From contig OY821782.1 of NCBI GenBank assembly GCA_963682175.1, positions 27,673,741 through 27,737,740 on the forward strand: a stretch of 64,000 nt of DNA, in the 5' to 3' direction. The position numbers and the translations under genes are program-made. This document shows, piece by piece, positions 1-9,711 of this stretch. Below the pieces are notes generated by a model. The model was not told the DNA's origin. It was given only the letters and a program-made list of their open reading frames with translations, and made no database searches. Source of the DNA: Triglochin maritima (Eukaryota; Streptophyta; Magnoliopsida; Alismatales; Juncaginaceae). The first letter of the stretch is position 1. The number at the start of each line of letters is the position of its first letter.

Positions 1-654
1 AATAAAAGAAAGCGAACAATATAGAACTAGACTTGCTTATTGGACCTGTAGTCCATAATTTCTAGAGAATGTGATGCACTCTTTTTCCCTTAGTTAGTTT
101 TTCTCACAAAGTTTTGTAGTAATATTTTTAACGACACATGAACATAACGTCATATTATTTAAGAGAGTTTGTAAATGCATAATAAACTAAATGGGGGAAT
201 TATACGTTCTGCAAATTGTTTTCCTTCACCAAGTTTTTGTCCCACAGAATTTTATTTGATAATGTTTTTAACGAGGTATACTGAAAACCCTATAACAAAC
301 GGTGATCATCCAAGAAGAAGTGTTATGAAACAAAAAATATATTATATGGATGTATCACTTTATCACTTGGTGTTACAACTTCTTGTAATATCAACATTCA
401 AATACAATGTAATTCTCTTATTAATGTATATTATATGTCTCATTCGTTAACTTATTATTGCATTGTAACATCTATATATCTTGTCTATATGTAGAGGCTT
501 ATTATATTGTTCATGAGAACAATGAAAATTTTGCATCATTCTCTCCCAAATCTCCATGTCTTTTCATTTCACAACAGTAATATAAATTGGCAAATTATAT
601 AACTAATCCCTTTAACTCAACATACCATTAAGTTTAGGATTTCACATGGATGGC
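1..654. other. AT-rich non-coding DNA
   Basis: AT-rich sequence without a convincing reading frame. The open frame at 175-450 has no recognisable domain and ordinary intergenic composition. If the receptor-like fragment at 655-1012 once continued into a kinase domain it should lie here on the minus strand, but no kinase motif is visible. Confidence 0.6.
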
Positions 655-1012
655 TCATAAAAATCCATGTGCCAAGCTTTTGCTATAGTTTAGAATCATA
701 GCTGTATTCTGGTCCTGGTTTCTCAATTTCCTCCACCTCCGCCACAAGAAGAAGATCAAAAACCCGAGTACCAGCAAAAATATCAAGCTTCCCACAGAAA
801 CTCCTACCACGATACCAATTGTTGATTTCGACGGAAGGGAAGGCGGTCCTATTGAATTTGGTGGGGACGGCGAGATATTCCAACTATTTGGAGTTGTAGG
901 TGGCGAATGTGGTCCTGTGTATTGAGGAGATGGTGGATTCGGTACCATATGGAGGAGGTGGCGACGGCAACTCGTAAACTGGCGGCGACTCATAAACTGG
1001 AGGCGGAGTTGA
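655..1012 (-). pseudogene. Proline-rich receptor-like (PERK-like) fragment with one transmembrane segment
   Basis: Read on the minus strand, this stretch encodes a Pro/Ser/Thr-rich segment with PPP, SPP and PSPPP runs. A lysine/serine linker follows, then a strong hydrophobic helix (GIVVGVSVGSLIFLLVLGFL) with a basic stop-transfer WRRWRK after it. Pro-rich ectodomain, single membrane helix and basic juxtamembrane segment is the layout of plant PERK-type receptor-like kinases. The proline-rich part changes frame near 950: upstream the PPPVYESPPVYE frame is open, downstream another frame carries the helix. The kinase domain is not found to the left. I infer a truncated, frameshifted gene relic. 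It could instead be an exon of a small membrane protein, or simply a low-complexity frame beside a chance helix. Confidence 0.4.
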
Positions 1013-1268
1013 TCCTATTTATGTAGATGCCACCCATAAATGTGGTAACAATATTAGCCACGTTTAATAAGAACTTGTGCATGTAAGCAAACAACATACC
1101 AACCTGAGTCATATTTCGATGGACAGTTGTACATTTGGTAATTTCAAATTTTATTAAAAAAATTACGTGGTTGAAGGAAGAATTTATACTTGTCATCTAA
1201 TTAAGAAGAAATTGTTCCAAGTACTGATTTACCATCAAAGATTACAAAGCAAACTTGTGACTCTCTTA

Positions 1269-1271
<3 letters not shown>

Positions 1272-1345
<74 letters not shown>
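1272..1345. repeat. (AT)n microsatellite
   Basis: About 37 uninterrupted AT units followed by a short GT-rich stretch. The open frame across it (1167-1388) is simple-sequence coding and not a gene. Confidence 0.95.
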
Positions 1346-1347
<2 letters not shown>

Positions 1348-1422
1348 GTGTGTGTATTTATGTATATTCACAAGGTCCAATAACTTAACAATACAAAATG
1401 AAATTCAATTTTACCTCCAAGT

Positions 1423-1563
1423 TCAGTCGAGACCGGTCGAGCTGCCGGTGTCACTGCAGCCCTCAATAAATGAACTATAGCAACCCGTAGGTTGCCCATT
1501 CCCGGTTGCGAGTAACGTCACCACCACCAGCAGTAGCCATACCTTTTCGGTTAAGATAAATAG
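1423..1563 (-). other. Possible signal-peptide-like open frame
   Basis: The minus strand has a short frame between stops at 1564-1566 and 1423-1425. It encodes a hydrophobic stretch (VWLLLVVVTLLATGNGQ) followed by a small cysteine-containing tail. This looks like a secretory signal peptide and lies upstream, on the same strand, of the receptor-like fragment at 655-1012, so it could be the first exon of the same broken gene. No ATG is present in this frame, and the ATG at the same place is in another frame. Weakly supported. Confidence 0.18.
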
Positions 1564-1566
1564 TTA

Positions 1567-2200
1567 TATGCCAGATCGGGATTTTCTGCTTTAATTCATT
1601 TTTTGTTTTATTTTGATTAAACCGTGTGCTGTGGTGGTGTATGTTTAAGTGGAAATTTTATATATTTCAATTAATTAATTTGTTTCATGAAAACCATGAC
1701 ATTGTGTACTACCTAATGCGTTCACGGTATTTGCCAATTGTCGGAATGGTATTATCCATTTTCAGGTTGTCATGAGTTATGGCAGTATCGACATAATGGT
1801 TTGCATTGTTTGATGGCTTGATGCCTAATAAAAAATATAGTACTTGAGACGTACGTTGGAGTATGTGATTCGGAGTTTTTGTTCTTGATAAAGAAGGTGC
1901 AGAGATAATAAATTTTTTATATAATATTATGAAGTAAATTAAATTTAGTTTCTGTCCGTCATTACTAACATCATGCGTAGCACTATTACTAAAAGCTGGT
2001 TCTACTTAGTTTTAAATTGATTGCCTTGCGCTACACCATTTCATTGTATCATGTAAAGATTCCAAATGTTCTTTTGATGACGACCCAATATAGCAGTTGT
2101 AACCAGGGGTGGATACACAATGTACCCCGGATATGCTCTCGCATACCCAAATTTTTCGAAGAAAACAAATCATGTTAGATGCCGTATTGAGTCCCTACCT
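1567..2200. other. AT-rich intergenic DNA left of the solo LTR
   Basis: No coding potential or known element recognised. The final five bases (TACCT, 2196-2200) are the probable left target-site duplication of the solo LTR that starts at 2201; the right copy is TGCCT at 13137-13141, one mismatch. Confidence 0.5.
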
Positions 2201-2751
2201 TGTTTAGGCTAATCCCGGGTTTAGTGGGGAATTAGCATGGGTAAGAGGAGGTGAATAATGGGCTAGTGATGGAGTAGGGTGACTGATTACTGTTGTGTTG
2301 GGTTGGTTTTGAGGAGAAATCATTTCTCTTCCTTTCCTCACCCAAATTTCTCCCTCTCACTTTCTTCTTCTCTCCCGGCGATGATTGACATCATTTCATG
2401 CTTATATTTGTATCTTATATCCATTATCTTTCACCTAAACAATGTTATGCCACGAGTTTTATGTTTAGTTTTCAGGAATAAATAGGTTTGAAGAGATGAA
2501 GCATAAAAGGACCCAAAAACTGGGAAAAAAGACTGAATTGTGAGATCTGGGGACCAAGATGCAAGGAAGAAGGACCTGATTGCAAGACAGAAGGACCTAA
2601 GAGCAAAACAGAATACTCCACACCATCATGAGGAGTATTTTGCCAATTCGATTCGGGTCGGAGCTCCAACAACCGAGTAGATGCATCCAAGACCAAGACA
2701 CACTTCAAGGAAAGCCCACCAGAAGACCCAGACGGATCTGGGCTTTATAGG

Positions 2752-2765
2752 CCGCCAATTGGCGG
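2752..2765. repeat. 14-bp palindrome in U3 of element A
   Basis: CCGCCAATTGGCGG, perfectly self-complementary, about 125 bp upstream of the TATA box. The same motif is in the LTRs of C, D and E, and in the leaders of A, C and D. Confidence 0.9.
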
Positions 2766-2887
2766 TCTGGATCATGCCAGATCCGCCCCAACTTCTCCTG
2801 GACTTGTATTAATGTTCGTTTAGGCTATTTTTGGTATTGGTTTAGTCCCACATCGGGGGATTGTCCCGGATTAGTTTTTTCCATGCT

Positions 2888-2896
2888 TATAAATAG
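2888..2896 (+). promoter_or_regulatory. TATA box of element A 5' LTR
   Basis: TATAAATAG, preceded about 60 bp upstream by the TAGTCCCACAT block common in plant LTR promoters. The same arrangement recurs in every Athila-type LTR of this window. Transcription probably starts about 25-35 bp downstream (inferred). Confidence 0.75.
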
Positions 2897-3919
2897 AACT
2901 CTTCACCTCCCATTGTATCCATCTCTCTCTTTGGTGGCTTTCTTCCCTACTAAGAGTGAAGCCTTGAAGCAAAACTCTAGTGGAGGAAGGGCTGCTTGTA
3001 ATCTGAGTGAGTTCATAATAGAAATTTTTTTAGCTTGTTAATTCTTGCTTAGTTAATGTGTTTACTTTGGTGCTTGTTTTGTTTTATGCTTCTTTAAATA
3101 TTTCTTGCTTGATTAGTATAACTTTCGTTTCAGTATTATGCTTTCTTTTGCTAATATAGTTAGAGTAATGAGTAGTGAGTAGTTCCATCCCCATTTGGGG
3201 GGTGGAGAAATATGTGATATAATCATGTAGTGTATTAAGTGTGTGTTATTTTTATCCCTTGAGCTTTATATGATTTCCATAACCATCTAATGGGTCTCCA
3301 CTCTTATCTTTGATATGCTAATGCTCTTGAATGAAGCTTAGCTTATGCTTTGATTAGTGGACCTATTTTATGGGGAATGATAAGGTTAGGATATGGATGA
3401 AGTTAATATTGGAAACACATGTTGTAGTGTATGAGCTCTTGTTGCCTTTACCTTAGCTAATGTCTTGTATGTTTTAATGATGTAGTCTTATCTTAATTCA
3501 TGTGGAGGCATAGTAGGGTCTAGTCTTTATACTTGAGTTCATGTAGCTTCATTCCAACTATTGTCTTGTATGTTTTAATGATGTAGTGAAATCTTAATTC
3601 ATGTGAAGGGAAAGTTGGATGTAGTTTTATGATTTCATGCACTACATGTTGTGAAGAGCTTAATGAACACACACACATACACTTCTTTATGTTCACATTA
3701 TTTCTCTACCCCCTTTGGGGTTTAGTTTTATCGTTTCTTCTCCATCTCATTTCAGCTTTGTAGTGTAGTTTAGTGTAACCAACCTTTCTTCCCTTTCTTT
3801 ACCTCTCGCCTTCGCACAAACCAAGTGTCGACACACCTCCCAGTGGACGACCCATATTTGCCACCGCTTCAACGCGGCCGTGCACTTGCGGTTAAATATA
3901 AAACGATCAATCAAGTTTT

Positions 3920-3937
3920 TGGCGCCGTTGCCGGGGA
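3920..3937 (+). other. Primer-binding site, tRNA-Asp type (element A)
   Basis: TGGCGCCGTTGCCGGGGA is the reverse complement of the 3' end, including CCA, of plant tRNA-Asp(GUC). It lies six bases after the LTR end. A tRNA-Asp primer is characteristic of the Athila lineage. Confidence 0.9.
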
Positions 3938-4073
3938 GGTGCTCTATCCAGACCTTGGTTTGGATGATTCGAGGGGTTTTTAATTTTTTTTTCCAGTTTG
4001 TCTTAGTTTCAGGGAACCAGCAGATCAAGGGGAGGCCACTGGACAAGTTTCAAGGAGAGAAGCTTCAACTTGA

Positions 4074-4129
4074 CCGCCAATTGGCGGTTTGGAACCGCCA
4101 ATTGGCGGTTTGGAACCGCCAACTGGCGG
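4074..4129. repeat. Three tandem palindromes in the leader of element A
   Basis: CCGCCAATTGGCGG occurs at 4074-4087 and 4095-4108, and CCGCCAACTGGCGG at 4116-4129, spaced by GGTTTGGAA-type linkers. In RNA each can form a short hairpin or pair with another copy. The position in the genomic leader between primer site and gag is where retroviral dimerisation and packaging signals usually lie; that role here is inference. Confidence 0.85.
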
Positions 4130-5015
4130 CCTGGTGATGTCATCTTGCCTTGAAAATTTTTATGGTAGTTGTGTTCTTCCATTTTGTTATCTGGGAGCTC
4201 TATTTTGCATGCTTTGACTTCTGATTTGCTCCCAGATCATTAATCACTCCCCCATTAATCAACTTGGCCCTAAAATCCAAAGCAAAAGACTAGACGTTTT
4301 TATTTGTTTAGGTCACGCATCATGTATTGACTTGAGCATATAGTTGTCTTTTCTTTTATCTTTAATTTCAGTTGTTGAGTGCTGGCGTAAGGTACGCATT
4401 TCCTACACTCATTCACGCATCTCGTATGCCCATGCATTAGTTAGTAGGATTTCCATCAGGACAAGAGTGAGAGAGCGTTTGATTGGAGCGATTGATTGCT
4501 AGATCTAGGATCAAATCGCTACTAAGGAGGGGTTGTCCCATAAAAGATAAGGTGGGGGATTTCATCATCCTTCCCTTGGCCCCAAAAACCACTCTTAATA
4601 AAGCCTTAACTAAAAGCAAGTAGACATTGGCCCTAGGATTGCGGGCGCACTAGGAGAGTAATCTAGTTGAGACCGTCATGACCTGATCGGCGTTGCCTAC
4701 CTTGTCGATAGTAGGAGGTACTGGATCTCCGGATCTGGTATCACTTGCTGGGCATTGTGGTCCTCGTTGTAGGGAGGTGAGACGTGTCGAGGCTAGTGAC
4801 CTCGAAGTTAGGCGTCGTCTAGCCTAAGGACCCATTGCCTTACATTGTTTGAGCCGTGCTTGCTAGTTAGGCTTCTTCCTGATCCCACTACCCAGGCTAG
4901 CTCTAGGGATTCTTGCCTCCTCATCTGAGTCCTCTCCTCATCTATTCTCTGCGTTTAGTCTCCTCCTCTAGTACACCTTCTGTTGTGTGTCGTTTAGAGT
5001 CGAGTCGAGCATTTT

Positions 5016-8000
5016 ATGCGAGGTTGGGCTCGTTCTGGTGAGAGCGCTCGACTCGAGAGAGTGCATTCTGCTGAGATGGACGGTCTTGGTGATCGACCAT
5101 CTCCGCCTCGTGCTCCTTTGGAGCAAGAGGCCGAGTCGTCTCGTGGTGGCGAGGGAGACCGGGTTCCATACATGGAGTACCTCGGTCCGTTCCCACCACC
5201 ACGTAGACCTCCTTCTCCTCCTCCTCTGTCTCGAGAGGATGGGGGATTCGGTCAGGATCGAGTTCTTGGTGCACCACCACCGTTAGCTCGACATAATAGA
5301 CCGATGACTTTGTGGGAGCGGACCCATCCTGTTTGGGCCGCGCAGCCTTCTTGCATAGTTGTTCCCCCTGCTCGCGGGAACAAGTATGAGCTGAAACCTC
5401 AATATGTGAGCATGCTTCCAACCTTTACTGCCAATAAGGAGGATCCGTATATCTTTATACGCGAATTCGAGGAAGTATGCTCCATGTTCAAGCTTCAACA
5501 GTTTGACGAGGATTCAGTCCGGTTGAGGATGATTTCTTTCGCATTGAAGGATAATGCGAAGAAATGGATGTATAGCCTCCCGGCGAGCTCGATTCGGTCA
5601 TGGGATGACTTTGTGACCGTCTTTCTGAAGAGATTTTTCCCTCAAAGGAAAACTCAACAGATACGGCACCAGATACATCAAATGTATCAGACCGAGACCG
5701 AATCATTTCATGGTTTCTTTGAGAGGTTCAAGGACCTTCTCCAGCAGTGCCCTCATCATGGATTTGAGTTATGGCAGCTGTGCCAAATTGTTTATGAGGG
5801 CATCAACTACAACACCCGCACATTGTTGGAGTCGATGTGTCAGGGTGACTTCCAAATGAAACCCATCGAGGAGGCATGGGATACTTTTGAATCCATGGCT
5901 GAACGTACCTTCGAGTGGGATACCATAAGAGAGCCACCAGCCGCCAGGTCTTCTGGTCGAGCTGGATCTTATCAAGTTGACTCATCGATCCCGTCTGAGG
6001 CAAAAATGGCTGCTCTCATGCGTAGGATAGAGAGTTTGGAGATGGACCGAGCTCCTGTAGCTCAGGTCGCTACTCCCGGGTGTACTAGGTGTGGACTGTC
6101 GGGACATGATGACTTGGAGTGCGCTTACGCTCCAAGGGATACTGAGCATGCAAATGCGATGTATCAACAAAGGCCCCAAAACGACCCGTACAGTCATTCC
6201 TACAACCCGGGATGGCGTAACCATCCTAACTTCTCTTGGGGGGTCTAGTGGAGGCCACGGTCAGAGCTCGCACGCTCAACCTCAACCTCCACCTTATCAA
6301 CCTCCACGCCCATCGGCGACCTACCAACCCCCACATCAAAGGTCGCAGCACCAAAATTACGAACCTGCTCATGCCTCATCGTCGGGTTATTCCAACCAGA
6401 CTCCACCACCCCAGCGGGTTGACCCTAAGGACCCTTCTTGTGATCCGACCTTTCAAGCGTTGCAAAGTACAATCAAGGCTTTGGAAATGCAGGTTAGCCA
6501 GTTGGCTCATCAACTCCATGAACGCGAGAAAGGTCAGTTCCCGAGTCAACTTGAGGTGAATCCTCGGGGTACCCATTCTCAAGGAAGAACACCTTTACCT
6601 CATGCCACCTCTGAACCGACCCATCATATTAATGTGATTCATACTTTGAGGTCTGGTAAGGAGGTGGATAACCACATTGGGGTACCTTCTTTGTCATCAC
6701 CATCTTTGAGGGAGCCGGATCCTGAGGCTCCCTCCACAAATACTTCCAGGAATGAGCCAGATCCTGAGGTTCTTTCTACATTTCCTTCGACAAAGGGGCC
6801 GAACCCTGAGGTCCCCTTGTCTCCTCTTGTGTCGAAGGAACCAGATTCTGAGGTCCCCACTCATGTTTCTTTGGACCTGAATTCTGGGGTGCCTTCGCAT
6901 CCTTATGCCCCAAAGGCGCCATTCCCTGAGCGCCTTAAAAAGAAAACCTCTGATCAGCATGACAAGATGCTTGAGATGTTTCGGCAGGTTAAGGTGAATA
7001 TCCCTCTTTTGGAGGTGATTCAGCAAATGCCACCTTATGCCAAGGTTTTCAAGGACTTATGCACCAAGAAGAGAAAAACTCATGTTCCCAAGAAAGCTTT
7101 TCTTGCGGCTAACGTGAGTTCCTTGTTGGCACAACCCATGCAAGTCAAGTACAAGGACCCTGGTTGTCCTACTATCTCTTGTGTGATTGGTGATGTGTCC
7201 ATACATCGAGCCTTATTGGACCTTGGTGCATCTGTTAATCTTCTGCCATATTCTGTCTACGTCCACCTCGGTCTTGGAGACCTCAAACAAACAAAGACCA
7301 CTCTTCAATTGGCTGATAGGTCCATGAAGAAACCGAGGGGTGTGGTGGAAGGTGTGCTGATCAAAGTGGGAGAGTTCATTTATCCAGTCGACTTTTTTGT
7401 CCTGGATACTGAACCTGTGCCAAACCCACTTGGACACATTCCAGTCATTTTGGGGCGACCATTTCTTGCGACTTCCAATGCCTTGATCAATTGTCGCAAT
7501 GGTCTGATGCGCTTGACTTATGGTAGTCAATGCGCTGATTTCAACATCTTCACCATTGGCAAGAAGCCAGGTGCCTTCAATGACCCTGTTGAGGTCAACC
7601 TTATCCAGGGTTTGGATGAGATTGAAGTTGAGGGCACCTTCAAGTACTTCAGAGAATTGTTCGATGAAGATCCTGAAGGTGGTGAAGATGTTTCACCTGG
7701 GCTGGCACAAGAAGGTGCCTTATGTTTTGATCACGTGGCCCTTGAGCCACATTCTTCTGATCTTGTGGCCCTTGAGCCACATTCTTCTGATCATGTGGCC
7801 CTTGAGCCACTTCTTTTTGACCACGTGGCCCTTGAGCCACATCCTTTTGAGCACGTGGCTTTTGAGCCACAAGATACTATTTTTATGGCCTCTCGGCCAC
7901 ATGCTCTTCATTCTGTATCTGCTGAGGACCCCATGTGGGTTAAGATTCAACCACCTGATACCCTTATACCTGATAGAGGTTCACCTCTCGTTCATGCCTC

Positions 8001-8097
8001 CTCTTTTGCTAACTCTAAAGAGGCATCAACCGACCACAATGCTTATAAGGGTGTCAGGTGGTCGAGCAATTCTGTTGTGTATGTTGCGAGCCCATGA
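5016..8097 (+). pseudogene. gag-pro: Gag-protease ORF of element A, frameshifted
   Basis: ATG at 5016 opens a Gag with the retrotransposon Gag region (motifs WMYSLPASSIRSWDDF and FLKRFFPQRKT, roughly residues 170-240). A single CX2CX4HX4C zinc knuckle starts at codon 356 (6081). The frame breaks at a run of six G (6238-6243) where element C has five, giving an early stop at 6246-6248. The other frame then continues through a proline/glutamine-rich segment and an aspartic protease domain with the active-site motif DLGAS (Asp codon 7219-7221), followed by [14 protein letters not shown]. It ends with a VALEPH repeat region and a stop at 8097. No RT follows. Element D shows the same end of the coding region. 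A programmed frameshift at the G run is conceivable, but C and D are continuous here, so a one-base insertion is likelier. Confidence 0.88.
7735..7870 (+). repeat. 30-bp coding minisatellite (VALEPHSSD-type repeat)
   Basis: GTGGCCCTTGAGCCAC starts at 7735, 7765, 7795, 7825 and, with one change, 7855, giving an exact 30-base period. Each unit encodes ten residues around VALEP. GTGGC and GCCAC within each unit are inverted repeats able to form a small hairpin. Element C has a single such unit near 39456 and D has several (about 57679-57784), so the array expanded in the gag-pro-only subfamily. Confidence 0.9.
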
Positions 8098-8448
8098 ATG
8101 CGCATTTCTGGCTCGAGAGATGGTGGGTTCCCATTTGATGTCCCTTGACATATGAAGATGGAAGCCTATTGTTGTACATAGTTAAAAAAAAGAAAAAAAG
8201 AAAAAAAAGACTCCTTCAGTGAGCATCGATTGTTGTGAGCCCCAACCCTTGTGTATTTGGGCCCCAATTCTTTCACGTATTTGTATCCTTTCTTTAGCAT
8301 CTCACAGGTTTTGAGGGAATTCGGGTTTGTGTCCATCAACATGACCTTGAACTTCCCTTTGTACTTCATGTTGGTGAGATCTCTCCTTTCTCATGCATAA
8401 ATCCATGTAGTATCTTGCTCACATTCATTGAGGACAATGCATGAAGTA

Positions 8449-8459
8449 GGTGTGGGGGG
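8449..8459 (+). other. Internal polypurine-like tract (element A)
   Basis: GGTGTGGGGGG, a near copy of the terminal tract at 9698-9707, about 1.25 kb upstream of it. It is conserved at the same relative place in elements C and E. A second plus-strand primer site is inferred. Confidence 0.5.
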
Positions 8460-9697
8460 TGTTTTACGTGTGTACATAGTCGAGTCTTTTCTTTTGATTT
8501 TGCTTTCTTTTGTTTGCATTTTTAGGGTCATGTTAGTGTGCTGCATTTAATATCGATATATCTGCTTGCCATGATCCTTGGGTGACTTGTCTTCTTTTGC
8601 TTGCCTAATGCTTTAAAATTTCCACATTTCTTTCAAAATCTTCATGTGTTTGTGAAAGAAAATGTTTTGTGGGTTTTGCGTGTGTTTAGCATGTGCAAAA
8701 CCGTTGAGAGGCAAAGTAAAAAGAAAGCTCCCAAAATTGTCTTGAACTTGATGCATTAGGATATCTAGTACGTGGCTTTAGGATTTATCGAGTCGTTAGG
8801 ATGCACCCCAGTTTTCCTTTGGGGGTGAGTAATCATAGGGTTTTAGTGCTCAAACATTCAAAGAAGTCCACCCTGAACCTAGTGAGTCAATAATTCGTGT
8901 TTGTTAATTTAGGAAGTTTGTTGTAGTCAAGGACCCTCTTAATCTTGTTGTGAGACATTAGTGTAGGGTTTTTGGTTCATGTGTAGATAAGAAATAAGTG
9001 AGTAGATGTTCTCTTTTCTCGCACGACTCCTATCACTCGGGAAAGTAGGTCTGAGGGGACTTTGTGCCTGGTGGTTTCGAGTCATCTGACTTGGGATGCG
9101 CCGACCGAACTCCCGTTACACGGGTGGTAGGGATTGCCCTATGTGGAGATTTGTGGAAAGGTGTACGTGATAGTGTAAGTCCTCATGGGCAATGATGCAC
9201 GAAACCTGACCCTGGGAGAATGAAGCTCCAACTAATAAAAAGAAAAAAAAAATGTTGTGAAAAGAAACAAAAAGAAAAAAAATGGTAATACAAATAAGAA
9301 CCTTAATGGACCTTACACTTTGTATCACTTGAGGATCTTGAGGTTGTCCATGTCTTTTACTTAATTCCTTATTTAACTTGCACGAATGGTTTATTAGGCT
9401 AGGTGTGGACTGATTACCTATATAGAGTCGGCCCGTAGGATTACCGCGTCCATTGATCGACAAAATATTTCCAACGAGTCGAGGTCTAGATTGAATAATG
9501 CATCTTGTTCGGATTTTGTAGGTATATCCGCTGAAAACCCTCAGGAGACAACACTCCTCCTCCTTGGCAACAAAGAGGTTTAACGGCTTGTTGCACGTGC
9601 TAAGTGCAACCGTGATTCCTACGAAAGTGAGTTAGGATTTCTTGTTTCTCGTTTGCTTTTCTCTTTCTTTGTTTTGCTCGGGACTAGCAAAAACTTA

Positions 9698-9707
9698 GGT
9701 GTGGGGG
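9698..9707 (+). other. 3' polypurine tract of element A
   Basis: GGTGTGGGGG followed by TATT and the 3' LTR starting at 9712; the normal plus-strand priming position. Confidence 0.8.
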
Positions 9708-9711
9708 TATT

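Larger units (their letters stand above)
2382..3913 (+). repeat. Element A 5' LTR
   Basis: 1532 bp, beginning TGATTGACATC and ending CGATCAATCA. It contains a TATA box at 2888-2896, one perfect CCGCCAATTGGCGG palindrome at 2752-2765, a T-rich region and a conserved GC-rich end. It is followed directly by the primer-binding site. Open frames inside it are not genes. Confidence 0.93.
3914..5015 (+). other. Untranslated leader of element A
   Basis: About 1.1 kb between the LTR and the gag start codon. It holds the primer site, the palindrome cluster at 4074-4129 and a CT-rich stretch just before gag. From about 4450 onward it is nearly identical to the leader of element C (36256 onward), whereas the part before is more diverged. 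No gene is seen in it. Confidence 0.7.
8098..9711 (+). other. Non-coding 3' region of element A
   Basis: 1.6 kb without a gene. It starts with a short stretch not recognised in C, then an A-rich tract (about 8185-8213). A region collinear with 42493-44029 of element C follows, including an internal purine tract at 8449-8459 and the terminal one at 9698-9707. No env-like frame remains. Confidence 0.75.

Noticed and set aside
1167..1388. ORF across the AT microsatellite
   Set aside because: Its coding content is the YI dipeptide repeat of (AT)n.
6238..6243. Programmed ribosomal frameshift at the G run in element A
   Set aside because: Element C (five G) and element D (a different sequence here) are continuous in frame, so a one-base insertion in A is simpler.
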